The notes beneath the pieces were generated by a model that was not told the DNA's origin, did no database searches, and saw nothing but the letters and a program-made list of their open reading frames with translations. This document shows, one piece after another, positions 22,321 through 29,496 of a stretch of 32,116 bases of DNA. The position numbers were made by a program, and so were the translations under genes. The stretch is from Bacillota bacterium (lineage in GTDB: Bacteria > Bacillota > Clostridia > Clostridiales > Clostridiaceae): contig JAEZKY010000168.1 in NCBI GenBank assembly GCA_023435985.1, forward strand, positions 1 to 32,116, read 5' to 3'. How positions within the stretch are numbered: position 1 is the first letter of the stretch; each line of letters opens with the position of its first letter.

Positions 22321-24789
22321 TTAAATTATCCCTTTTTCTCTTAGTAAATTTATCGCTATCATTTTATTCTTTACATCTAATTTAAAATAAACAGATGCTA
22401 TGTGCTTTTTGACGGTGACTAAAGCAATATTTAATTCCTTTGAAATTTCACTTTGTTTGTAACCTTCGTCTACTAATTTCATTACTTCCAGTTCTCTAGG
22501 AGTTAATTCTATTTTTTCTTCACCACCATAACTTTTCACATATATCTCATCAAATTCATTACATTTAGCAAGCAACATTTTTGCATACTCATCTTTTCTT
22601 CTAATTCCTCTTAGTATAGGCAATATATGTGGTGATAATTCAACGAAGCACATTATAATATTGTCTTCTTTTGCTAATTCCATTGCTTGTATCAATGACT
22701 TTTGCGCTTTTTCTATATCATGCAGATTGTACTTAGCAATTGAATCAAATATGTACGAATATAGTATTCCAAAAATATAATTCTTTCTCGAATATATTTC
22801 CAGCATAACCTCTGCTTGAATTTCTAATTCAATATAACTCTCTTTAAGTATCATGGCTAATCCTGAAATAATATACCCCATACTCAAATACGGTGAGAAT
22901 ACTTGAAAACTAGGACTGTCATCATCATTAATCCATATATGTATATTATCTAAATTTCCAGTAATTCCATCAATATATCCCAAAGCAATATCTGTCCCAT
23001 TTAAAAATCTTGGAATGTCTAAACTTTTATATTCACTTATTAAATCAATAAACTTATTTCTTACTTCATACTTATCACCTTTATTTATTGATATTCTTAT
23101 TAAAAGAAAAAGTGAACAAATTATAATACTTGTTTGATTTTTAGATTTTGCCTTATGCAAAGCTTTATATGCAAATAATTCTCCATTATAAATATCTCCT
23201 GTTTCAAAAAAATATTCAGCACTCATCAAATAACTTGCTCCAGCTGCTCCTCCATTTGATATATGATCAAAATATACTATCCCTTTTTTAAAATTCTCTA
23301 CCAGCTCCTTAAGCTTACCATTTTTTGTATGGTATAAATACAAAAAGTGCGGTGAACCAAAAGTAATTGGCATTTTATCATTTGCAATTTTTGACGTTCC
23401 ACCATTAAATAGTTCATATGCCTTCTTTTGCTGTTCTATCATTTTTTTAATATCATTAAGCATCAAAAGGCTTTCTAAAAATGATATCTCTCCAAGCACC
23501 TGATTTCTATCTTTCAAATCCTCATTTACTTCATGAATAACCCATAGTTCATACAGAAGTTCTTTTCCTGCTTTAGGATTTTCATAAAGTATATAGAAAA
23601 ATATATGTTTTAAATATGCTATAGGTCTATTTACCTTTTGCTCCATAGTCAATTCATTAAAAACTACTTTAATAATTTTTTTCCATACTTTTGTTAAGTT
23701 TATAGTATCATTTCGCTCTATCAAATCAAGTATACGGTCGTAATTCTTCGCCTTATAATAATACTCCATTGCTTCTATATCTTTTGAAATTTTATAATAC
23801 CACTCTCCGCAGAGATTATTAATTTCATTAGAATCAATATCTAAGGCTACAATTTCTTCTTTTAAGGCACTTCTTAAAATAGAATGCAATGCATAAGTCT
23901 TAGATTTTCTATCATATCTTATAAAGCAGTTATTTGATAATAATTCCTTAATCACTTCATTAGATTTTTCATTTTCTGTTATATAAATAGCTTGTTCCAA
24001 TGTAAAATATTCAACAGGTGCAAGCTTTAAAAGAATCTGCTTTGTCGTTTCGTCAAATTTATCATATACAGCTTTCTTAATTAACTCAGTGGCTTTAGGA
24101 ATATTATTAAAAGTATTCTCATTATAATATTGTAATAGTGCTAAATAAGTAGCTGAAGTCCAGCCTCCTGTATATTCATATACTTCTGCTTTTTCTTTTT
24201 CCGTTAAATTTATCCCATTAATTTCAAAAAACTCTATTGTTTCATCGAAAGTAAATGCTATATCGTCCTGCCACATTACTAAACATTTCTGCTTAAGCTC
24301 CAGTTCAACAAATTGATTAGCCGGTTTGTTACGACTTATTATAAGAATATGTAAATCAGGTATTTCCTCTAAAGCTATAACTTTTATTAAATAATTGATA
24401 TAGAGAGTTTTATAATCATACCAATCATCAATTATTATAACAGTTTTCTGTTTTATCGCGTCACGAATAGTATCAATTATTCTATATACATCCATATTGT
24501 TTTTAGGAAATCCATATGCACTTAACCTTTGACTTAATTTAGCATTTGTAGTCTTAATTGCATTACAAAATTTATGCCACATCCAAATATCATCATCTTC
24601 TTCATTGGCAGTATCAAACCAAATAGTTTTTATTCCTTTTTTTCTCTCCAGAAAGTTTTTCACAGAAGTTGTTTTCCCATATCCCATAGATGCAGAAACA
24701 AAAAATATAGGTACCTCAAAAATTTGAGACAACAACTTATTTACACGCTTTCTATGTAATATTTTAGGTCTTAAAATCTGACTTCTCAT
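22321..24789 (-). CDS. LuxR-family regulator of the MalT/LAL type
   Basis: Large ATP-dependent transcription activator, 822 aa. An N-terminal STAND-type NTPase shows P-loop SASMGYGKTTSVKNF (residues 32-46) and Walker B TVIIIDDWYD (about 116-125), then a long helical, TPR-like sensor region, and a C-terminal LuxR helix-turn-helix: ELTPRELEVMKLVDEGYKQS and EISKELNIALVTVKKHIASV. The first ATG (24804) overlaps AAGGGG; the ATG at 24789 is 6 nt downstream of it and is chosen. Such proteins bind an inducer and ATP, oligomerise and activate nearby operons. The ligand is unknown; the next gene, an orphan EIIB, is the closest candidate target. Confidence 0.9.
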   Translation of the reverse strand: MRSQILRPKILHRKRVNKLLSQIFEVPIFFVSASMGYGKTTSVKNFLERKKGIKTIWFDTANEEDDDIWMWHKFCNAIKTTNAKLSQRLSAYGFPKNNMDVYRIIDTIRDAIKQKTVIIIDDWYDYKTLYINYLIKVIALEEIPDLHILIISRNKPANQFVELELKQKCLVMWQDDIAFTFDETIEFFEINGINLTEKEKAEVYEYTGGWTSATYLALLQYYNENTFNNIPKATELIKKAVYDKFDETTKQILLKLAPVEYFTLEQAIYITENEKSNEVIKELLSNNCFIRYDRKSKTYALHSILRSALKEEIVALDIDSNEINNLCGEWYYKISKDIEAMEYYYKAKNYDRILDLIERNDTINLTKVWKKIIKVVFNELTMEQKVNRPIAYLKHIFFYILYENPKAGKELLYELWVIHEVNEDLKDRNQVLGEISFLESLLMLNDIKKMIEQQKKAYELFNGGTSKIANDKMPITFGSPHFLYLYHTKNGKLKELVENFKKGIVYFDHISNGGAAGASYLMSAEYFFETGDIYNGELFAYKALHKAKSKNQTSIIICSLFLLIRISINKGDKYEVRNKFIDLISEYKSLDIPRFLNGTDIALGYIDGITGNLDNIHIWINDDDSPSFQVFSPYLSMGYIISGLAMILKESYIELEIQAEVMLEIYSRKNYIFGILYSYIFDSIAKYNLHDIEKAQKSLIQAMELAKEDNIIMCFVELSPHILPILRGIRRKDEYAKMLLAKCNEFDEIYVKSYGGEEKIELTPRELEVMKLVDEGYKQSEISKELNIALVTVKKHIASVYFKLDVKNKMIAINLLREKGII

Positions 24790-24814
24790 AGTATTCCCCT
24801 TCATCTAAAACAAA

Positions 24815-24880
24815 TTATACTAAATAATTTGTCTTTATATGTTTAGCATTTCTTTCTTTTTTCTTATTGTATGATAACAT
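24815..24880 (-). CDS. Possible 21-residue upstream ORF
   Basis: ATG at 24880 preceded by AGGAG at 10-nt spacing encodes MLSYNKKKERNAKHIKTNYL plus a final Val, stopping 25 nt before the regulator's ATG. It is lysine-rich and lies within the leader from the promoter at 24933-24961. It may be a leader peptide affecting translation of the regulator, or chance. Confidence 0.35.
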   Translation of the reverse strand: MLSYNKKKERNAKHIKTNYLV

Positions 24881-24932
24881 TTCGTTTCCACTCCTACACC
24901 CTTATAACCGGCTATATTAGTTGCACAACGAT

Positions 24933-24961
24933 ATTTTATCACACTTAAAATTCAACTTCAA
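24933..24961 (-). promoter_or_regulatory. Proximal promoter of the LuxR/MalT-like gene
   Basis: TTGAAG (24961-24956), 17-nt spacer, TAAAAT (24938-24933). Just downstream lies the near-palindrome TATAGCCGGTTATA (about 24903-24916). Confidence 0.5.
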
Positions 24962-25076
24962 TTTCATTTTCTTACCTATAAATGTTAACGATAATTGTTG
25001 AATTTAATATTATTTTCATAAAAATTTCTTATATAATTTTCAACGCCAACCATATTAAGATATTAAGGATACTATC

Positions 25077-25215
25077 GGCTTTTTTTACAACAATTCTTTA
25101 AATTACGTAAAAAAAGCCAACAATTAATTAACAAATTAATTATTGGCCGGTTGCACCACTAACTCCAAATCCCCAAGGTGCCCAAAATAAGGGAATTCTT
25201 CAACATTTCCAATTT
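25077..25215 (-). promoter_or_regulatory. Structured leader with tandem hairpins (riboswitch candidate)
   Basis: Minus strand, in order: hairpin GGAA...TTCC (25210-25192); stem GCACC/GGTGC (25181-25177, 25157-25153) enclosing the G-rich TTGGGGATTTGGAGTTAGT; the segment AACCGG; a terminator GCCAATAATTAATT/AATTAATTGTTGGC (14 bp with one G-U, 4-nt loop, 25147-25116) with U7; then GGCTTTTTTTAC/GTAAAAAAAGCC (25118-25107, 25088-25077), in which the U-tract itself is the 5' arm of a second hairpin. The unusually G-rich block before a terminator resembles a riboswitch aptamer. The guanidine-IV (mepA) class is one to test; I cannot confirm it. The next gene is the LuxR/MalT-like regulator. Confidence 0.5.
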
Positions 25216-25273
25216 AATTAGAATATATACTTAAATACTATATTATTATTTATATGTATATTTTACCACATTT

Positions 25274-25330
25274 TCACGCATGAGTATACATTTTTTGAAC
25301 TTTTTTCCTATAAATTGCGTCACGCATAAG
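25274..25330. repeat. Direct repeat pair TCACGCAT(G/A)AG
   Basis: Plus-strand copies at 25274-25284 and 25320-25330, 46 bp apart start to start, ten of eleven bases identical. They lie just upstream of the structured leader and downstream of the htpG terminator, where a promoter for that leader is expected. Possible regulator-binding sites. Confidence 0.4.
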
Positions 25331-25355
25331 CATGAAATATAATTGAAATATATTT

Positions 25356-25404
25356 GCAAAAAATAATCAATAATGCTGTATTTATAAAAGCATTATTGAT
25401 TATT
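25356..25404 (-). terminator. Terminator of htpG
   Basis: Perfect 16-bp stem AATAATCAATAATGCT/AGCATTATTGATTATT (25362-25377, 25389-25404) with 11-nt loop, followed by UUUUGC on the minus strand. Confidence 0.88.
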
Positions 25405-25445
25405 CTATATTTTATATAGATATATCTCTATGAAACTCTTAGTCC

Positions 25446-27380
25446 TTATAGTGCAATAACTCTATTTAATAATTGATTGCTTCTCTTTATAAATTCATCC
25501 ATTTCATTTGCATCTAACTCTTTATTTGCTATTTTAGCTAAGTCCAAAATATGCTCACAAATAAATTTAACTTCACCATTTTTAGTTTCATCTTTATATA
25601 TTTCCACAAGTTTTTTGATTATAGCACTCTTATTATTTACAACTAGAGTTTTTTCCTCATCAAACATACCTGGGAAGCTCATTCCTGATTTTGCATACAT
25701 CTTACTCATCTCAGCCATTCTTCTTGATTCTTCAGATACTAGGACAAGTGCTGGAGTTTCTTCATTTTTTAATCCTTCAACAGATAAATTCTTTACTTTA
25801 TCTCCAAGTTCATTTTTAAATAAATCTTCTATTTCTTTATTTAAAGCCTTTACTGTTTCATCGTTCTCATCAGCTTTACTTCCCAACGTATCTGAAATAT
25901 CCGAATCTATTCTATTAAATTTAATTCCTGATTCATGCATCTCTAAGAATGAAATAAAATGATCATCTAATGAACAATCTAAAATAACAGCGTCTAAATC
26001 ATATTCTTTAAACATCTTTATATATTGAGATTGTTGTTTTTCATTATTAACATAGAATACTTTATTTTCATGCTTTTCTTTATTGGCTTCAAGATAGTCC
26101 TTTAATGTTATAAATTCACCTTTCAAATTCTTAAATATAATTATTTCTTTAATCTTATCATAGAATTTTTCATCTCTTAAGCAGCCATATTTAATGAATA
26201 TTTGTATATCTGGCCAGAATTTATTGAATTCTTCTCTGCTATTTTTAAATAAATCAACTAATTTATCTGCAACCTTCTTTACTATATGATTAGAAATCTT
26301 TGAAACTTCTTTATCATTTTGAAGGAAGCTCCTTGAAACATTTAAAGGTAAATCTGGACAATCTATAGTTCCCTTTAACAATAGTAAGAATTCTGGAATT
26401 ACTTCTTTAATATTATCTGCAACAAACACTTGATTATTATATAGTTTTACCTGTCCTTCTGTTGCTTCAAATTCATGAGTTAATTTAGGAAAATACAGTA
26501 TTCCCTTTAAATTAAACGGATAATCTACATTTAAATGAATCCAAAATAATGGTTCATTAAAATCCATAAACACCTTTCTATAAAAATCTTTGTATTCTTC
26601 ATCTGTACAATCCTTAGGAGCCTTAATCCACAGTGGATTTGTATCATTCAAAGGTTTTGGTGCCTCTGGTTCAACTAATTCCTGATATTCAGTCCCATCC
26701 TCTTTTTTCTTTGTTTCATACTTTGGCTCTTCTTCTGGCTTATTTTCATCTTCCAAATATATTTCTGTAGGTAAGAAAGAACAATATTTTTTTATAATTT
26801 CTCTAACTTTATATTCCTCTAAAAATTCTGTACTTTCATCATCAACATATAAAGTTATTGTTGTACCTCTTGCTAACCTATCAGTCGAAACTCCAATTTC
26901 ATATTCTGTTCCTCCAGAACATTCCCATCTTACAGCTTCAGCACCTTCTTTAAATGACAATGTATCAATTTGAACTTTAGTGGATACCATAAAAGTAGAA
27001 TAAAACCCTAGTCCAAAGTGACCGATTATATCCCTGCCTTCATCCATTTTATCCTTGTATTTTTCCATAAAATCAGTTGCTCCAGAAAAAGCTACCTGGT
27101 TAATATATTTTTTAACCTCTTCTTCAGTCATACCAATACCATTATCAATAAATTTAAGAGTTTTCTTTTCTTTATTTACTGATACTATAACTTTATATGT
27201 TTCATCTCCATTAGTACTTGTCTCGCCTAATGAGACTAATCTTTGAAATTTACTAATTGCATCACATGCATTGCTTATTACTTCTCTTATAAATATGTCT
27301 TTGTCAGAGTATAGCCATTTCTTAATAATAGGAAATATGTTCTCTGTATCGATTGAAATATTACCATTCTCTTTTATCAT
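25446..27380 (-). CDS. htpG: Molecular chaperone HtpG (Hsp90)
   Basis: Bacterial Hsp90 homologue, 644 aa, ATP-dependent homodimer acting in the cytoplasm. The GHKL ATPase domain has EVISNACDA (Glu33 for hydrolysis, Asn37 for Mg binding), DNGIGM (79-84) and GHFGLGFYS (120-128). The middle domain has NVSRSFLQND with the catalytic Arg, and a C-terminal dimerisation domain ends LLNRVIAL. An acidic, lysine-rich linker around residues 205-240 follows the N domain. AGGAG precedes the ATG with about 10-nt spacing. No CIRCE element (TTAGCACTC-N9-GAGTGCTAA) is seen upstream, so HrcA control is not supported here. Monocistronic, with a strong terminator. Confidence 0.97.
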   Translation of the reverse strand: MIKENGNISIDTENIFPIIKKWLYSDKDIFIREVISNACDAISKFQRLVSLGETSTNGDETYKVIVSVNKEKKTLKFIDNGIGMTEEEVKKYINQVAFSGATDFMEKYKDKMDEGRDIIGHFGLGFYSTFMVSTKVQIDTLSFKEGAEAVRWECSGGTEYEIGVSTDRLARGTTITLYVDDESTEFLEEYKVREIIKKYCSFLPTEIYLEDENKPEEEPKYETKKKEDGTEYQELVEPEAPKPLNDTNPLWIKAPKDCTDEEYKDFYRKVFMDFNEPLFWIHLNVDYPFNLKGILYFPKLTHEFEATEGQVKLYNNQVFVADNIKEVIPEFLLLLKGTIDCPDLPLNVSRSFLQNDKEVSKISNHIVKKVADKLVDLFKNSREEFNKFWPDIQIFIKYGCLRDEKFYDKIKEIIIFKNLKGEFITLKDYLEANKEKHENKVFYVNNEKQQSQYIKMFKEYDLDAVILDCSLDDHFISFLEMHESGIKFNRIDSDISDTLGSKADENDETVKALNKEIEDLFKNELGDKVKNLSVEGLKNEETPALVLVSEESRRMAEMSKMYAKSGMSFPGMFDEEKTLVVNNKSAIIKKLVEIYKDETKNGEVKFICEHILDLAKIANKELDANEMDEFIKRSNQLLNRVIAL

Positions 27381-27444
27381 TTTATAACCACTCCTCTTGC
27401 TTTTTTCAAAAAGTATTTTAGACTAAACAATATTAATTGTCAAA

Positions 27445-27624
27445 TTATTCTTGCTCCATTTTTAGTCTTAAATTTTTGTTTTTAATTATTATTCTCATAA
27501 TATCTGCCAAAATTATTGCAGTAGCTACATTAGCAGCCATGATTTGTATAAAAAGCATAACCAAGTTAAACAATATAATACACATTACATTTTGCCTATC
27601 TGCGCCACTTAAATTTTTATACAT
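27445..27624 (-). CDS. Possible small membrane protein (59 aa)
   Basis: The frame begins MYKNLSGADRQNVMC, continues through about 30 hydrophobic residues (ILFNLVMLFIQIMAANVATA and IILADIM) and ends in a basic tail RIIIKNKNLRLKMEQE. One or two membrane helices with positive-inside charge are plausible. The ribosome site is weak (AAAAGTTTAG). The opposite strand also has a 63-codon frame, with no ribosome site, which I take as the shadow. No family recognised. It lies between the divergent merR remnant and htpG; the merR promoter overlaps its upstream region, so it might be a target of that regulator. Confidence 0.4.
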   Translation of the reverse strand: MYKNLSGADRQNVMCIILFNLVMLFIQIMAANVATAIILADIMRIIIKNKNLRLKMEQE

Positions 27625-27632
27625 CTAAACTT

Positions 27633-27663
27633 TTGACATTAACGCTTCTTAAAAGTGTAACGT
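27633..27663 (+). promoter_or_regulatory. MerR-type promoter/operator
   Basis: TTGACA at 27633-27638 with a 19-bp spacer to TAACGT. An imperfect dyad ACATTA (27636-27641) / TAACGT (27658-27663) is centred in the spacer, the layout of MerR-family operators. It drives the truncated merR gene and may also act on the opposite strand. Confidence 0.55.
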
Positions 27664-27686
27664 AATTTTTTAAGGAGGTTAATCAC

Positions 27687-27800
27687 ATGGAATATACAGT
27701 GCAAAAACTAGGTAAATTAGCAGGTGTCAGTACAAGAACTCTTAGATATTATGATGAAATAGGAATTCTCAAGCCTGCGAGAATTAACTCATTAGAATAG
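27687..27800 (+). pseudogene. Truncated MerR-family regulator (37 aa)
   Basis: MEYTVQKLGKLAGVSTRTLR then YYDEIGILKPARINS is the N-terminal helix-turn-helix of a MerR-family regulator of the Mta/TipA kind. Intact relatives continue SGYRIY and then have a second helical wing, a coiled coil and an effector domain; here LE and a TAG follow at once, and the next gene's 3' end is 8 nt away. An AAGGAGG site spaced 8 nt from the ATG and a MerR-type promoter remain perfect. The downstream part seems deleted, with the breakpoint against punA. It is the only plus-strand gene in the window. A short DNA-binding decoy peptide is possible but unlikely, since the wing and dimerisation coil are lost. Confidence 0.8.
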
Positions 27801-27808
27801 TTAATTGC

Positions 27809-28621
27809 CTACATTTCTTCGACAATCTTTGTTACCCATCTGCACAGATCAGCAGAAAGCTTTTGAGCTGTTTCCACGACTCTTTCATGAGAATGCTTCA
27901 CCTTTTGTATTCCCGTAGCCATGTTTGTAATACACGCTATTCCAAGTACATCCATACCCAAATAATTAGCAACTATCGTTTCTGGCACAGTTGACATACC
28001 AACTGCATCAGCACCATGTCTTCCTATCATTACAATTTCAGCTGCTGTTTCATAATATGGACCTATAAAACCTGCATAGACACCTTCTGCATATTTTATT
28101 CCAAGGTCATCTCCAATTTTTTTTGCTTTATCAATAAGTTCTAATTTATATGGTTCTGACATGTCTGGAAATCTTTGTCCTAATCTCTCATCATTCACAC
28201 CAATTAGAGGATTGTCTCCAAATAAATTTATAAAATCTTTAATAAGCATTAAAGTTCCTGGCTCAAAACTCTTATTTATTCCACCGCATGCATTTGTAAC
28301 AATTATCTTTTCTATCCCAAGCTTTTTCATCACATATACTGGATATGTAACTTCCTTCATTGTATATCCTTCATAATAATGAAATCTTCCTTGCATTAGC
28401 ATAACTTCAATATTATTAATCTTCCCAAATACTAATTTGCCTTCATGCCCTTTAACTGTAGATACTGGGAAATTAGGTATATCCTTATAAGATATATCTT
28501 CTATATCTTTAACATTATTAACCAAATCTCCAAGTCCTGATCCAAGTATTATTGCTATCTTAGGTTTTCTTCTTATTTTACCTTGTATATACTCAACTGA
28601 TTCCATTATTTTATCATACAT
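27809..28621 (-). CDS. punA: Purine-nucleoside phosphorylase
   Basis: Phosphorolysis of inosine, guanosine and their deoxy forms to base plus (deoxy)ribose-1-phosphate. The 270-residue product is of the trimeric type I family: phosphate loop GSGLGDL (27-33), VKGHEGKLVFG, MQGRFHYYEGY, TNACGGIN, GPYYETAAEI and the base-binding GADAVGMSTVPE, then ITNMATG. The open frame reaches 28678, but GGGAGG lies 8 nt before the ATG at 28621 (MYDKIMES), which matches usual N-termini. It complements pdp in the deo block about 25 kb away but is not in that operon here. Confidence 0.95.
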   Translation of the reverse strand: MYDKIMESVEYIQGKIRRKPKIAIILGSGLGDLVNNVKDIEDISYKDIPNFPVSTVKGHEGKLVFGKINNIEVMLMQGRFHYYEGYTMKEVTYPVYVMKKLGIEKIIVTNACGGINKSFEPGTLMLIKDFINLFGDNPLIGVNDERLGQRFPDMSEPYKLELIDKAKKIGDDLGIKYAEGVYAGFIGPYYETAAEIVMIGRHGADAVGMSTVPETIVANYLGMDVLGIACITNMATGIQKVKHSHERVVETAQKLSADLCRWVTKIVEEM

Positions 28622-28752
28622 TTTACTTTCCTCCCTAGTTTTAATTATTTTATATAATATAAATTTACAGCATTTCATTAAATAATGCTAGATATTGAAA
28701 ATAATAGCTCTTCTGTAAGTTTTGATAATTTTACAAGCGTATAACTACGAAA

Positions 28753-28788
28753 ATAAATTCTATATGTGTTTTAATATATAGAATTTAT
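28753..28788 (-). terminator. Terminator after the GerW-family gene
   Basis: Perfect 13-bp stem ATAAATTCTATAT/ATATAGAATTTAT with 10-nt loop, followed by UUUCG. It separates the sporulation gene from punA. Confidence 0.75.
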
Positions 28789-28809
28789 ACTTCTTATTTT
28801 TCATTTTTA

Positions 28810-29175
28810 TTATTTTCTTTTTTTATCTTTCATCTCATTTATTTTTGAAATTATATCGGGTACCATATTAAGAAGGTTATCCAAATTACCTTCTTCTCTT
28901 ATTGGAAGCATAGAAACTTCATCTTTCTTTATTACTACTATAGTAATTGGTGATATTCTAGCACCTACGCCTCCACAAAAACCTTCTCCATTCACTCCAT
29001 TGTTATCAAGCCCGCTTCCACCTCCAGTACCGCCTCCAAAGCTGACACTTATAATTGGCACAAGAGTTATTTCTCCTATAACCTTAGGTTCTCCTACAAC
29101 CGTTTCTGTTTTTAAAAATTTTTCTAATTTTTCAAATATTGAGTTCATATTTTCTTTTATTGTATTCTTCTCCAT
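28810..29175 (-). CDS. ytfJ: GerW/YtfJ-family sporulation protein
   Basis: Spore-associated protein of 121 aa. It starts with an amphipathic stretch (NMNSIFEKLEKFLKTETVVG), then the family core EPKVIGEITLVPIISVSFGG and a glycine-rich segment GGTGGGSGLDNNG...GEGFCGGVGARISPITIVVI, and a lysine-rich end. In Bacillus the orthologue is made in sporulation and affects germination. Residue counts and the VIGEITLVPI...G-rich...ISPIAVVVI order are diagnostic. AGGAGGTAATAACT precedes the ATG. Its presence supports a spore-former. Confidence 0.92.
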   Translation of the reverse strand: MEKNTIKENMNSIFEKLEKFLKTETVVGEPKVIGEITLVPIISVSFGGGTGGGSGLDNNGVNGEGFCGGVGARISPITIVVIKKDEVSMLPIREEGNLDNLLNMVPDIISKINEMKDKKRK

Positions 29176-29356
29176 AGTTATTACCTCCTAATTTCGAAAT
29201 ACACCCTAATAACTGTTACACATATAAAAGTTAAAAGTTGAAGCAGTTTTAATTTTTTAAGCTGATTATTTTATTTAATAATTCTTTTAGTAATTATTCC
29301 CCAATATTCCTATATTTAAATATCTTTTCTTTTTTACATTAAATGTTTTTCATACA

Positions 29357-29400
29357 AAAAGAGATAGCAAACAAATTTTAATCATTTTGCTATCTCTTTT
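29357..29400. terminator. Bidirectional terminator after the BceB-type permease gene
   Basis: Perfect 15-bp stem AAAAGAGATAGCAAA/TTTGCTATCTCTTTT with 14-nt loop and U/A-runs on both sides. Between it and the permease stop lies a second, imperfect inverted repeat (AAGATTA...TAATCTT, about 29413-29475). The remaining sequence to 29175 holds no recognisable gene or promoter. Confidence 0.85.
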
Positions 29401-29496
29401 ACTTAGAAAATTAAGATTAGTATTAAGGTACTATCAAATAAATAACATACTCCAAATCTAAAATATACTTAATCTTATACCTCTTATCATTTTTAA

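Noticed and set aside
22120..22344. 74-codon plus-strand ORF rich in Ile, Leu and Tyr
   Set aside because: No ribosome site; composition is that of AT-rich spacer, and it runs into the terminator and end of the regulator gene.
25147..25205. Minus-strand frame reading IPLFWAPWGFGVSGATGQ across the G-rich leader, peptide-like in look
   Set aside because: No start codon or ribosome site: a TGA lies just upstream in frame, and the sequence is better explained by RNA structure.
27437..27628. 63-codon plus-strand hydrophobic ORF
   Set aside because: TTG start without a ribosome site; the opposite-strand 59-codon frame is more plausible.
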